From NCBI RefSeq assembly GCF_014857925.1, contig NZ_JACYVZ010000014.1, forward strand, positions 1 through 64,000: a stretch of 64,000 bases of DNA. The letters run 5' to 3'. The notes under the pieces were generated by a model. That model was not told where the DNA came from and made no database searches. It saw only the letters and a list, made by a program, of their open reading frames with translations. The stretch comes from Cysteiniphilum marinum. GTDB taxonomy: Bacteria > Pseudomonadota > Gammaproteobacteria > Francisellales > Francisellaceae. The translations under genes and the position numbers were made by a program. Position 1 is the first letter of the stretch. Each line of letters opens with the position of its first letter. This document shows, in pieces, positions 27,607 through 36,498 of this stretch.

Positions 27607-29385
27607 TCACCAACCAATCGGCAATCTCTTTTTTAACTCATCTTTTAATCGATCCTTCACTGCACTGGTGCCTGACTCAATTAAGATGTTTTGTAATTGA
27701 GCATTATCCATCTCAATCACTGGATGAGCTAAACTACCTTTGACATTAAATTTCAGTGGCAGTTTGGCTAATGACTGATTAACACCACCGGCATTAAGCT
27801 TCGCATCATAAAATGTAATATTTGCAGGCGCATTCAGTTGAATATCACCAGATTGCCAGCCCCAAGATCCATGCATACTAATATCATATGTCTTAGCCGT
27901 GAGATTAAAGCTATTACCAAACTTAATATCACTTAACAGTTTATCCGCCGGCATACTTTTAAGCATTAAACCAAAGCTTGGCGCAATTCGACTATTATTC
28001 GCACTAACAAAATCAATATTCACGGTCTTATCGGCACTAACAATATTAATTTTTGTCGGCGCGATGGTCAGCCACGGTTGCGTTGAAAGATTACTTGCTT
28101 TGACATTTAATTGTAACTCATCACTATAATGAATATTGTTGACCATGAGTTTAGCAATCACAAGGGTTGGTGATTGCTCGATTAGGTGCAATGCCTGCCT
28201 TTGTGCGTATTGATAGACTGGTATAACATCATTAGTTTCTTTGCTGATGACTTTATCTTCCTGAGCAACCGGCTCAGGTGCTAGCCATTTAATCACGCGC
28301 ACAAGCTTAGCAAGATAGTCATAATATTCGTTGGCATTTTTAATGTAATGACGCACATCAAATTGTTGTGTTTCATCCTTTTTGCTCACATCTTTGGCTG
28401 AGTCTGCTATTTTTGATTTATCATCAACTGGCGTTGCAGTATCACTTTCTGTACTTGTATTAGCATATAATGAGGCTTTGCTTTGACGTTTACTATTTGT
28501 TAGTACACGATCAACAACCACATCACTTAGCTCAAGGCGTTTTGCCAATAGTGCGCTTACATTGACTTCAGCTTTTAACTCTTTTGCAAAGAAACTATTT
28601 TGATATAAATCATCAGGGTTCGCAAAAGCTAGATCCTTGATAACTATTTTCCCATCTAAAGCATCAATATCAAGTTGACCTATATCTACTGTCGCGCCAT
28701 TAACTTTAGTTAGCTGAGTAACTAAAATATTTTTGACAACTTGCGACTGCAAGAAGCTACTCATAACAAATAACAAAACAATGATCACAACCGTTACGAT
28801 CACACCCCACCAACGAAACGGATGCTTCAGTTTTTTATCACGCAACTGAACCCAATCAATTTTATGTGCTGATTTGCCAAATACAGCCCATGATATGACT
28901 TTGATAGATCGCTTATTAATAATTCTATTGTAAGCTTCTTTTTCAGTCTGTAGGGTCGCCATCTTAACTTTGATAGTTTTGGCAGATCGCGCAAGCAAAA
29001 TGCCCACAATCACACCCAAAATGATTGCCAAGATGAAGCTGCCGCTCACCAGATAATAATCAAATCCAGCATACGCTAATACTGGTGCGTTAATCATCCA
29101 TTTAAATAAAGGTTGCAAAAAGCCATCTAATAACCAAGTCCCCAGATGATAAGATAACGCCTCTAAAACAAAAGATAAAATTTCAGCAACCGCAAAAATA
29201 ATGGCTGCCACGACTAAGTTGACATTTAATAACAACAAAAGCAAAACGGCAACAAGATAGATAAATGGCGAATATTGAAATCCCGGCATAAACCCTAATA
29301 AGAAACCAAATAACGCCGCTAAAAATAACTGCATTGGATTAGATTGCCCCGTAATAATCGCTATAAGTTTTTTGATAAATTTCAT
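27607..29385 (-). CDS. Membrane protein, TIGR03546-like N-terminus fused to an AsmA/TIGR03545-like domain
   Basis: This 592-residue protein looks like two parts. Residues 1-165 resemble the TIGR03546 family of inner-membrane proteins: MKFIKKLIAIITGQSNPMQL, a GFLLGFMPG loop and several hydrophobic helices, ending with a helix before residue 135. After a basic linker, a transmembrane segment near 193-212 leads into an AsmA-like periplasmic part (TKVNGATVDIGQLDIDALDGKIVIKDLAFANPD and beta-strand-rich repeats to the end), reminiscent of TIGR03545. A linker of charged residues near 315-350 joins subdomains. AsmA-like proteins are linked to phospholipid transport between membranes. Function here is inferred from similarity only. 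AGGA precedes the ATG at suitable distance. Confidence 0.65.
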   Translation of the reverse strand: MKFIKKLIAIITGQSNPMQLFLAALFGFLLGFMPGFQYSPFIYLVAVLLLLLLNVNLVVAAIIFAVAEILSFVLEALSYHLGTWLLDGFLQPLFKWMINAPVLAYAGFDYYLVSGSFILAIILGVIVGILLARSAKTIKVKMATLQTEKEAYNRIINKRSIKVISWAVFGKSAHKIDWVQLRDKKLKHPFRWWGVIVTVVIIVLLFVMSSFLQSQVVKNILVTQLTKVNGATVDIGQLDIDALDGKIVIKDLAFANPDDLYQNSFFAKELKAEVNVSALLAKRLELSDVVVDRVLTNSKRQSKASLYANTSTESDTATPVDDKSKIADSAKDVSKKDETQQFDVRHYIKNANEYYDYLAKLVRVIKWLAPEPVAQEDKVISKETNDVIPVYQYAQRQALHLIEQSPTLVIAKLMVNNIHYSDELQLNVKASNLSTQPWLTIAPTKINIVSADKTVNIDFVSANNSRIAPSFGLMLKSMPADKLLSDIKFGNSFNLTAKTYDISMHGSWGWQSGDIQLNAPANITFYDAKLNAGGVNQSLAKLPLKFNVKGSLAHPVIEMDNAQLQNILIESGTSAVKDRLKDELKKRLPIGW

Positions 29386-29471
29386 CGTGATATCCTTTCT
29401 AAATCGACTCTCAAAACAAACTGTAGTCTAAAAAGCATATTCACTCAAGCTTGATACGCTTAATGCTTGAC

Positions 29472-30302
29472 TTAAACCCTATGTGGAAATAAGCCACGAG
29501 CACAAATATAGTAACCAGTACCTTTGTATGTTGATTCCACGAATGGAAGTTGAAAATTACTCCCTTTACCAGTGTATCCATACTTATCTCCAATTACTGC
29601 GCATAAAACTATATTGTCATTTATATCAATGACTCTACCATCTGTTGGCAAATACCTATCGCCATATTGTTCCTCCGCTTTTTTAGCATCGATACTAAGC
29701 AGTACAATCTCGCCGACAATACACAAGTGTTCCTCATCTGATTCCATACCTTTATTTCCAAGATAAAAAGCATAGTTAATCTCTTGTACTATGCCATCAG
29801 TTTTTAAGCTTGGGATGATTGGCAAATAAATACCTTTAGGGTCCTCACTAATAAGCTCATTAGAAAGATTTTGAGGAATCTTTTGATCCTCTTCATAAGG
29901 TACAAAAGATCCATTTGCAATCATAAATCCTTCTCCGAGTTTAACTTGAGGCTTTAATACGCTTTGAGTTAATGTGTAATAATAAGAACCATTATTGTCA
30001 TAACTATTACCATTGGTGCAAATAAAGTAAGTCAGATAATTGGTCATAGTATTGGGAAATTTTAATTTTGGGAGGTAAAACTTCTCCTCATCTAGTGTCA
30101 TACCGAATCTATTCCCTAAGACCGATGATAAACTTCGATACTCCGCCACTGACAATAGACTCCCATCAGTAACATGCAGGTTTTCTAATCTCGTATTATT
30201 GTCATATAAGGCAAATAACTTAATATCTCCAACAACACATTCATTCGCAATTGCAACACCCCAAAGCATCGCCCATAAAGATAACATACATCTTATAATC
30301 AT
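29472..30302 (-). CDS. Secreted protein with two phage tail-collar-like domains
   Basis: This 276-residue protein has an N-terminal signal peptide (about 1-19, ending VAIA/NE). Two repeats of the tail-collar/microcystin-dependent-protein pattern follow. The first is VGDIKLFALYDN, then a TDGSLLSVAEYRSLSSVLGNRFG segment, then YLPKLKFPN and LTYFICTNG. The second is VGEIVLLSIDAKK, PTDGRVIDINDN, AVIGDKYGYTGKGSNFQLP and GYYICARGLFPH. Such domains fold as short fibre collars in phages and as secreted proteins in bacteria. No tail or lysis gene lies nearby, so it is probably not prophage. What it binds is unknown. An internal Met6 is an alternative start. Confidence 0.72.
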   Translation of the reverse strand: MIIRCMLSLWAMLWGVAIANECVVGDIKLFALYDNNTRLENLHVTDGSLLSVAEYRSLSSVLGNRFGMTLDEEKFYLPKLKFPNTMTNYLTYFICTNGNSYDNNGSYYYTLTQSVLKPQVKLGEGFMIANGSFVPYEEDQKIPQNLSNELISEDPKGIYLPIIPSLKTDGIVQEINYAFYLGNKGMESDEEHLCIVGEIVLLSIDAKKAEEQYGDRYLPTDGRVIDINDNIVLCAVIGDKYGYTGKGSNFQLPFVESTYKGTGYYICARGLFPHRV

Positions 30303-30505
30303 ATCATAAGCCCTATTGTTTAATTTTCATGTTTATTAAAAGGGTAGTAATAAAATCAAGATTTACCACCGATATTTACAATCGATGCATTTTAATTGAG
30401 CTAATGCGCTTCTACTGTAATTCACATGTTTTCATAGCTCCTCTAGCAATCTCTCGTTATAATGCAGCCAACTCAATTTTGCTTAAAGAAGGCCTTCGCT
30501 ATTTT

Positions 30506-31159
30506 ATGGATTTGATACACTACCTTATTGACTTTGTGCTCAACCTAAATGTTCACATGAACACACTGGTTAACACCTTTGGTCTTTGGACTTATGCGCT
30601 GTTGTTTTTAATTATTTTTTGTGAAACCGGCTTGGTGATTATGCCCTTTCTACCCGGTGACTCTTTATTATTTGCCGTTGGCATTATTACTGCAACCACC
30701 AATCTAAATGTTCATTTGATGGTATTTGTACTAGCATTCGCTGCTATTTTGGGTGATAACGTTAACTATTGGGTGGGTCATTTGTTTGGTGAGAAATTAT
30801 TTAAACCAGATGCTAAAATTCTTAAAACATCTCATCTTGAAAAAACCCATCAGTTTTTTGAAAAGTATGGTGCCAAAGCCATTATTATCGCGCGTTTTGT
30901 GCCAATCATTCGCACATTCACCCCATTTGCCGCTGGCATGGGAGAGATGCCCTATCGCCGCTTTATCACTTTAAGTGTTATTGCAGCATTTATTTGGGTC
31001 GGATCAATCACATATCTTGGCTATTTCTTTAGTAATATTCCATTTATGCAGGAAAACTTCAGCTATCTTGTTATTGCCATTATTCTTGTCTCAATCATGC
31101 CTGCAATTATTGAAATAATTAAAAAGCGTCGCTCACTTAAAAAACAAAAGAGCTGTTAA
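30506..31159 (+). CDS. DedA-family membrane protein
   Basis: DedA proteins are inner-membrane proteins, and some flip undecaprenyl phosphate or other lipids. The product has several hydrophobic helices. It carries ETGLVIMPFLPGDSLLFAVG, GDNVNYWVGHLFGEKLF, HQFFEKYGAKAIIIARFVPIIRTFTPFAAGMGEM and RRFITLSVIAAFIWV, all hallmark DedA segments. The ATG at 30506 gives 217 residues and a normal DedA N-terminus. The open frame reaches back to 30329, but the extra 59 residues are not family-like. The gene is divergent from the tail-collar gene. Confidence 0.9.
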   Translation: MDLIHYLIDFVLNLNVHMNTLVNTFGLWTYALLFLIIFCETGLVIMPFLPGDSLLFAVGIITATTNLNVHLMVFVLAFAAILGDNVNYWVGHLFGEKLFKPDAKILKTSHLEKTHQFFEKYGAKAIIIARFVPIIRTFTPFAAGMGEMPYRRFITLSVIAAFIWVGSITYLGYFFSNIPFMQENFSYLVIAIILVSIMPAIIEIIKKRRSLKKQKSC

Positions 31160-31207
31160 TTCCGTCCATTTCAGATGTGATACATTTCGTATGATTCAGT
31201 ATGTTTA

Positions 31208-31411
31208 TTAATTAACAGATTGTTGATAATCTACCCCCCATCTTAGCAAGTTCATAAAGAAAGCTAATACATCATTGCAATACTCTGGGGGGAGGATAGG
31301 GTGTTTAGCAAAGTTAAGACAGGAATAAGATCTTAATTTTGTTAAACTTGCCCTTGAAAATTCATTAAGCAACTTAATAAAAAATCCTTCATCTAACCAC
31401 CGTAAACTGGG
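31208..31411 (-). other. Open stretch in the DedA-hicB gap, possible gene remnant
   Basis: The 368-bp gap after the DedA gene has a 67-codon open stretch on the minus strand. It encodes a peptide containing FAKHPILPPEYCNDVLAFF and ending MNLLRWGVDYQQSVN, but it has no start codon before the internal Met near its end. I recognise no family, and chance is possible. Nothing else is visible in the gap. Confidence 0.2.
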
Positions 31412-31527
31412 TCATTGATCTTAAAAATTCAAAATACCCTCATTTAAGAAAGTGATTATTTAAAACCTTATTTGCCAGTGTTTGCTAAAGGCATCAAAAT
31501 CTAACCCGCTGGGTAGTTACTTCATTT

Positions 31528-31983
31528 TTACATTTTATGCAACACAATCTCAGCTTCATATCCTAAAGCATTAAATGCTTTCGTAAGTGTCGATATGGTC
31601 ACATTTTTTCTTTTGCCTTTCTCCAACATCTGATAATTCTGATAAGGTACGTCGAGCAAGCTTGCTATATTGGTAATTGTTTTGTTTTGTTCTTCTCTAG
31701 CTAGCTTCAAAAGCAGTGGCACAGCTATTTTAGGACTAGGGTAAATTGCAATCTCAGTTTTTTTTCTCACGCTTGGCGCTGGGATTTCATCATTGTCAGC
31801 CAGCATGCACTCAAGCAATAAATCTAAGGCTTCTTTTGCCATGGCTTTGGCTTCTTCATAATTATCACCATAAGTATTGCAGCCTTCTAAATCACGGAAA
31901 GAAACAACATAACAAACCGTGCCATCATTTTGCTTTTCTTCTGCAATAGTTGCAGGGTAACTTATATTTAAATTATCTTTCAT
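31528..31983 (-). CDS. hicB: HicB-type antitoxin with C-terminal helix-turn-helix
   Basis: This is a 151-residue antitoxin of the HicAB module. The N-terminal half has the partly degraded RNase-H-like HicB fold (YPATIAEEKQNDGTVCYVVSFRDLEGCNTYG, then EEAKAMAKEALDLLLE). The C-terminal half has a helix-turn-helix (TNIASLLDVPYQNYQMLEKGKRKNVTISTLTKAFNALG) that would bind the operator. It lies 8 bp after hicA. HicB usually neutralises HicA and represses the operon. Confidence 0.93.
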   Translation of the reverse strand: MKDNLNISYPATIAEEKQNDGTVCYVVSFRDLEGCNTYGDNYEEAKAMAKEALDLLLECMLADNDEIPAPSVRKKTEIAIYPSPKIAVPLLLKLAREEQNKTITNIASLLDVPYQNYQMLEKGKRKNVTISTLTKAFNALGYEAEIVLHKM

Positions 31984-31991
31984 CTATCCAC

Positions 31992-32189
31992 CTATTTAAT
32001 AATTTTAATACCAGTTTGTTTTTCGATTTGCCTAACCGTCGACTTGGGCACATCTTTCCCTTTATGCATGGCAATAATGGTCTTCTTATCATCCTTGCCA
32101 TAGACAAGATGTGAACCTTTTCCTTTTCTGATTAAAAGCCAACCTTGCTTTTCCAGTAATTTAATTATGTCTTGAGGCTTAACAGGCAT
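31992..32189 (-). CDS. hicA: HicA mRNA-interferase toxin
   Basis: This small 65-residue toxin has a double-stranded-RNA-binding-like fold. LLEKQGWLLIRKGKGSHLVY carries the conserved catalytic histidine in GSHLVY, and the basic tail KGKDVPKSTVRQIEKQTGI is typical. HicA cleaves mRNA when free of HicB. It is the first gene of the pair, toxin before antitoxin, as usual for hicAB. Confidence 0.93.
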   Translation of the reverse strand: MPVKPQDIIKLLEKQGWLLIRKGKGSHLVYGKDDKKTIIAMHKGKDVPKSTVRQIEKQTGIKIIK

Positions 32190-32620
32190 CTTAGTGTCAT
32201 CAACCGTTTTTATATATTATAGTATGCATACCATGATATGCAAATAATATTCAGCCTGAAATCAGCTTATACATTTACCGACAAAGATTTCACCCAAGAA
32301 GGTGCGTATTGAGGAGCGAAGTTAAAACTCCAATTATATCCAGAAGTAACCTGTGACCGAATTACTTATATTCCCGAATCTACAGACACTTATTAAAATA
32401 TGGGTTAGTAAAACTCAATGCCACATTATCCGACCCTTCTTAAGAGTAATCAATCAACAAAATATTTTTTATCATCTATACTCAAATCCATGGATGAATA
32501 ACAATCGACAGGTTGAATTTTAATATGGATATAGAAGATCTCACAAAAAAACATTGCGTATTTTAAATGTGACCGTACAATCACTAATCAATTTACGATA
32601 ACTCTAAAGAATATAATTTT
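32190..32620. other. Intergenic region between hicA and typA
   Basis: The 431-bp gap holds the hicA leader and an AT-rich stretch before typA. I see no gene, RNA or convincing promoter beyond the palindrome listed separately. The typA ribosome site is weak (AAAGAAT). Confidence 0.5.
32222..32242. promoter_or_regulatory. Possible hicAB operator
   Basis: A perfect ten-base palindrome GTATGCATAC (32222-32231) is followed by a second TATGCA at 32237-32242, about 14 bases from the first TATGCA. It lies some 33 bases upstream of hicA, where a HicB dimer could bind. The match is by position and symmetry only. Confidence 0.35.
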
Positions 32621-34438
32621 ATGATCGAAAATTTACGTAATATCGCGATTATTGCACACGTTGACCATGGTAAAACAACACTGGTTGATAAACTATTACA
32701 ACAATCAGGGACTTTACAAACGCGTGGCGCTGATGTTGAGCGTGTAATGGATTCCAACGATTTAGAAAAAGAGCGTGGCATCACGATTCTTGCCAAGAAC
32801 ACTGCCATTAAATGGAATGATTATCGTATCAATATCGTCGACACCCCAGGACATGCTGACTTCGGTGGTGAGGTAGAGCGTGTCATGTCAATGGTTGACT
32901 CTGTACTACTTTTAGTAGATGCCGTTGATGGTCCAATGCCGCAAACACGCTTTGTTACTGAAAAAGCATTTGCTCGTGGCTTAAAGCCTATTGTTGTTAT
33001 TAACAAGATTGACCGCCCAGGTGCACGCCCTGATTGGGTGATGGATCAAGTTTTTGATTTATTTGATCGATTAGGTGCCACTGATGAGCAGCTTGACTTC
33101 CCTGTTGTCTACACATCAGCATTAAATGGCTTTGCGACAATGGATGAAAATAATATTACCGACAATATGAATGCACTATTTGAAACGATTGTTGAGTGTG
33201 TGACGCCACCTGAAGTCGATCAAGACGGTGCATTTCAAATGCAGATCTCATCATTAGATTACTCAAGCTTTGTTGGCACTATCGGTATCGGTCGCATCAA
33301 ACGTGGCAAGATCAAAACCAATACACCAGTAAGCATTGTTGATAAAAATGGCAACACAAGACAAGGTCGTGTATTACAAGTACTAGGACATATGGGACTT
33401 GAACGTGTTGAAGTGCCTGAAGCATCCGCCGGAGACATCGTCTGCATCACCGGTATTGAGGGAATTAATATCTCTGACACTATTTGTGCATTAGATTGTG
33501 TTGAAGCGCTTCCGCCACTATCTGTTGATGAACCAACAATTTCAATGACTTTCCAAGTGAACAATTCTCCATTTGCCGGTCGCGAAGGTAAATTTGTCAC
33601 TTCTCGTCAAATCAAAGATCGTTTGGAAAAAGAGCTTTTACACAACGTTGCCCTTCGTGTTGAGCAACTAGATGACCCTGATAAATTCAAAGTTTCTGGT
33701 CGTGGTGAGCTTCACTTATCTATCTTACTTGAGAATATGCGTCGTGAAGGTTTTGAAATCGCTGTATCGCGCCCACATGTGATCTTTAAAGAAATTGATG
33801 GTGAAATGTGTGAGCCCTATGAACAAGCCATTATTGATGTTGATGAGCAATATCAAGGTTCTGTGATGGAGAAAATGGGCTTGCGCCAAGGTGAGCTTAG
33901 AAATATGGAGCCAGATGGCAAAGGTCGTGTACGCTTAGAGTTTGTCATTCCATCGCGTGGTTTAATTGGTTTTTATACTGAATTTTTAACCATTACCTCA
34001 GGTACTGGCATTATCAATAAGATCTTTGATCATTATGGTCCGATGAAAAAAGGGATTATTGAATCACGTTTAAATGGCACCTTGATTTCAAACTGCGCGG
34101 GTAAAGCATTAGCCTTTGCTTTATTTAACCTGCAAGAACGCGGCAAGCTGTTTATTGGTCATGGTATTGAAGTCTATGAAGGGATGATTATCGGTATTAA
34201 TTCACGTGATAATGACTTAACTGTTAATCCATGCAAAGGCAAACAGCTGACCAATGTACGTGCCTCTGGCAAAGATGAAAGTATCGTCTTAACGACACCA
34301 ATCAAAGTAACTCTTGAGTATGCATTAGAGTTTATTGAAGATGATGAGCTCGTTGAGATCACACCAAAATCAATCCGTCTACGCAAGAAAATGCTAACTG
34401 AATCAGATCGTAAGCGTCACTCACGTTCAAAAGAATAA
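32621..34438 (+). CDS. typA: Ribosome-associated translational GTPase TypA/BipA
   Basis: TypA (BipA) is a translation-factor-like GTPase that acts in ribosome assembly and stress adaptation. The 605-residue product begins [20 protein letters not shown] (P-loop), with [20 protein letters not shown] (switch I), [18 protein letters not shown] (G3), [14 protein letters not shown] (G4) and TSALNG (G5). The second half has the EF-G-like C-terminal domains, including [20 protein letters not shown] and the TypA-specific [12 protein letters not shown] and basic tail [17 protein letters not shown]. It has its own promoter region and is convergent with sufS. Confidence 0.97.
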   Translation: MIENLRNIAIIAHVDHGKTTLVDKLLQQSGTLQTRGADVERVMDSNDLEKERGITILAKNTAIKWNDYRINIVDTPGHADFGGEVERVMSMVDSVLLLVDAVDGPMPQTRFVTEKAFARGLKPIVVINKIDRPGARPDWVMDQVFDLFDRLGATDEQLDFPVVYTSALNGFATMDENNITDNMNALFETIVECVTPPEVDQDGAFQMQISSLDYSSFVGTIGIGRIKRGKIKTNTPVSIVDKNGNTRQGRVLQVLGHMGLERVEVPEASAGDIVCITGIEGINISDTICALDCVEALPPLSVDEPTISMTFQVNNSPFAGREGKFVTSRQIKDRLEKELLHNVALRVEQLDDPDKFKVSGRGELHLSILLENMRREGFEIAVSRPHVIFKEIDGEMCEPYEQAIIDVDEQYQGSVMEKMGLRQGELRNMEPDGKGRVRLEFVIPSRGLIGFYTEFLTITSGTGIINKIFDHYGPMKKGIIESRLNGTLISNCAGKALAFALFNLQERGKLFIGHGIEVYEGMIIGINSRDNDLTVNPCKGKQLTNVRASGKDESIVLTTPIKVTLEYALEFIEDDELVEITPKSIRLRKKMLTESDRKRHSRSKE

Positions 34439-34479
34439 TCAACTCGTTGGCTGAGCGTTAGTCTAAGCCACTTATCTAT

Positions 34480-34509
34480 GCGTGCCCTTTGGCTTAGCTC
34501 CGGGCACGC
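34480..34509. terminator. Hairpin between typA and sufS
   Basis: GCGTGCCC pairs with GGGCACGC across a 14-base loop. The adjacent 34441-34479 stretch resembles the dispersed repeat around 19.5 kb (GTTGGCTGAGCGTTAGTC). The convergent position suggests a shared terminator, though no strong T-run follows. Confidence 0.5.
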
Positions 34510-34549
34510 TTAAACTTAAATCGCGTACATTAAACAATTCGCCGCAAAT

Positions 34550-35773
34550 TCAAGACAACATCTTAATCGCTTTGTGCAGTCCTTCAACCAACATATCAAC
34601 ATCTTCTTTGGTGTTGTAAATACCAAACGATGCACGCACTGTTGATGGTACGTTATAGCGTTGTAATAACGGTTGTGCGCAATGATGTCCTGTACGCACA
34701 CACACGCCAGATAAGTCCAGTAACGTACCCAAGTCATTCGCATGAAAGCCATCAATGACAAACGTAATAACTGCCGCTTTATGTGCACTTTGGCCTAATA
34801 TTCTAAGCCCCGGGATACTTTGCAATTTTTCTGTGGCATAGTGAAGTAACGCTTCTTCATGTGCTTTAATGTTACAAAGCCCAATACTTTGGACATACTC
34901 AATCGCTTTAGATAGACCAATCACGCCGATAATATCGGGGGTTCCGGCTTCAAATTTATACGGCGGATCAGCAAATGTCGTCTCATTCATTGTCACATGC
35001 TTGATCATATCACCGCCGCCTTGATAAGGAGACATTAATTTATGCCATTTCTCTTTGGCATATAACACGCCAACACCTGTCGTGCCATAGAGCTTATGTG
35101 AAGAAAAGGCAAAGAAATCACAGTCCAAGTCAACCACATCAATTTTTTGATGTACAACAGACTGCGCACCATCAACCACAATAGCGACATCAGGATGCGT
35201 TTTGCGAATATTTTGTATAATTTCTTTAATCGGATTAATCGTCCCCAACACATTTGAACAATGCGTTAATGAGATAAGTCTTGTCTTATCTGTTAACAGC
35301 GTGGGTAATACAGATAAATCAAGCTCACCTTTATCGGTTACGGGTATATATTTAATGCTCAATGATTTATGTTGACTCATCAACTGCCATGGCACAATAT
35401 TGGCATGATGCTCCATCTCGGTAATGATAATCTCATCACCGACGTTAAAATACTGATCCAATAACGAGCTTGCAATTAAATTAATCGACTCTGTCGTGCC
35501 CTTGGTAAAGATAATTTCCTCCATCTTTTGCGCACCGATAAAGTGCTGAACAATCTTACGCGTGCCCTCGTATTTCTCTGTCGCTTGATCACTTAGATAA
35601 TACACGCCACGATGAACATTGGCATAATCATTGGTATAGCTATCTTTCACCGCATCAATGACGATACTTGGCTTTTGCGCTGATGCGCCCGTGTCCAAAA
35701 ACACCACGGGCTTGCCATGAATCGTTTGCTTTAAAAAAGGAAAGTCTTGACGAATTTTTTGTATATCTAACAC
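34550..35773 (-). CDS. sufS: Cysteine desulfurase, SufS-type
   Basis: This PLP enzyme removes sulfur from cysteine for Fe-S cluster assembly. The 407-residue protein shows NVHRGVYYLSDQATEKYE-type SufS segments, EMEHHANIVPWQLM and VVDGAQSVVHQ. The PLP lysine motif FSSHKLYGTTGVGVLY lies near residue 226, and the catalytic cysteine motif SGVCVRTGHHCAQPLL near 357. Class II desulfurases of this group include SufS and CsdA. It stands alone: no sufBCD or sufE is adjacent, so its partners must be elsewhere. Confidence 0.92.
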   Translation of the reverse strand: MLDIQKIRQDFPFLKQTIHGKPVVFLDTGASAQKPSIVIDAVKDSYTNDYANVHRGVYYLSDQATEKYEGTRKIVQHFIGAQKMEEIIFTKGTTESINLIASSLLDQYFNVGDEIIITEMEHHANIVPWQLMSQHKSLSIKYIPVTDKGELDLSVLPTLLTDKTRLISLTHCSNVLGTINPIKEIIQNIRKTHPDVAIVVDGAQSVVHQKIDVVDLDCDFFAFSSHKLYGTTGVGVLYAKEKWHKLMSPYQGGGDMIKHVTMNETTFADPPYKFEAGTPDIIGVIGLSKAIEYVQSIGLCNIKAHEEALLHYATEKLQSIPGLRILGQSAHKAAVITFVIDGFHANDLGTLLDLSGVCVRTGHHCAQPLLQRYNVPSTVRASFGIYNTKEDVDMLVEGLHKAIKMLS

Positions 35774-35849
35774 TAGAATGCTCTGTTACTGTAGTTAATT
35801 AACCCCATCATTCTATGCCAAAATGATATCAATGGCATAGACCAAACAA

Positions 35850-36221
35850 TTAAAAATTATTGATATTTTCTTTAAACCCGATTAATAAGTCCAATTTACT
35901 GAAGATTTCCTGTCTCTCTTTATCTGTAATACTGGTAATCAATGTCGGCTCTAATCTTGCCATTGATATTGATCGACATTGCTCAGGCAAAGCAAAACTA
36001 TCCTGTTGCAAGTAGTCTCTTGCCGTTATTTTTATGTGCAAAATTTGGTTTTTATCATATGACTGTGTACTTAAAGGGCAAATAAATATAGGAGAGATAT
36101 CATTATCAAGAAAGCTTTGATGCGTTAATACAATAACTAGTCTTTTTTTACCAATTTCACTGCCCTTATTTGGGTTTAAATTCGCCAAATACACACCAGA
36201 GTTCTTAAGGTATTTAATCAT
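35850..36221 (-). CDS. MazF/PemK-type endoribonuclease toxin
   Basis: This 123-residue protein resembles MazF/PemK mRNA interferases. GVYLANLNPNKGSEIGKKR and a following VIVLTHQSFL segment match the start of the barrel, IFICPLSTQ follows, and SISMARLEPTL gives the later conserved strand. The start ATG lies inside the end of the upstream ribbon-helix-helix antitoxin gene (8-base overlap), as in coupled toxin-antitoxin pairs. CcdB-like folds are similar, so the toxin class is firm but the target is not known. Confidence 0.82.
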   Translation of the reverse strand: MIKYLKNSGVYLANLNPNKGSEIGKKRLVIVLTHQSFLDNDISPIFICPLSTQSYDKNQILHIKITARDYLQQDSFALPEQCRSISMARLEPTLITSITDKERQEIFSKLDLLIGFKENINNF

Positions 36222-36450
36222 CGTCTAAACCTTTTTCAATCTCATTCAATTCTTTTTGATAATCTGTATTTCCATTCATTTGCACTAAAAATTGTGCTAT
36301 TTTCTTACGTTCATTTTTGCGTTTTATGCGCGCTATTTCATGCTCAATAGCATGAGTAATAAATTTAGTTCTAGATAAACCTAGCGACTTTGCAATTAGC
36401 ATACTCTCTTTCTCGAGTGAATCATCCAACTTTAATGAAATCGTTGACAT
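36214..36450 (-). CDS. Ribbon-helix-helix antitoxin partner of the MazF-like toxin
   Basis: This is a 78-residue protein beginning MSTISLKLDDSLEKESMLIA, a ribbon-helix-helix DNA-binding N-terminus (beta-strand then two helices). An acidic tail ends EIEKGLDDD, which would bind and block the toxin. I choose the ATG at 36450 because GGAG lies six bases upstream. An in-frame ATG at 36462 overlaps that site and would add only four residues. The gene overlaps the toxin start. Confidence 0.8.
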   Translation of the reverse strand: MSTISLKLDDSLEKESMLIAKSLGLSRTKFITHAIEHEIARIKRKNERKKIAQFLVQMNGNTDYQKELNEIEKGLDDD

Positions 36451-36498
36451 AGCAATCTCCATATTTTTAAATATTTTTTAGTATATCATAAAATATAT

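Noticed and set aside
27444-27743. A 99-codon plus-strand frame over the CATTCAA array
   Set aside because: It is a product of the heptamer repeat (repeated Ser-Thr-Phe-Asn-Ile-Gln-His) and overlaps the 3' end of the minus-strand membrane gene, with no ribosome site.
29472-30302. Tail-collar protein as part of a prophage
   Set aside because: No other phage structural, lysis or integrase gene lies nearby, and the protein has a signal peptide.
31208-31411. Treating the open stretch as a functional small gene
   Set aside because: It lacks a start codon and no family is recognised.
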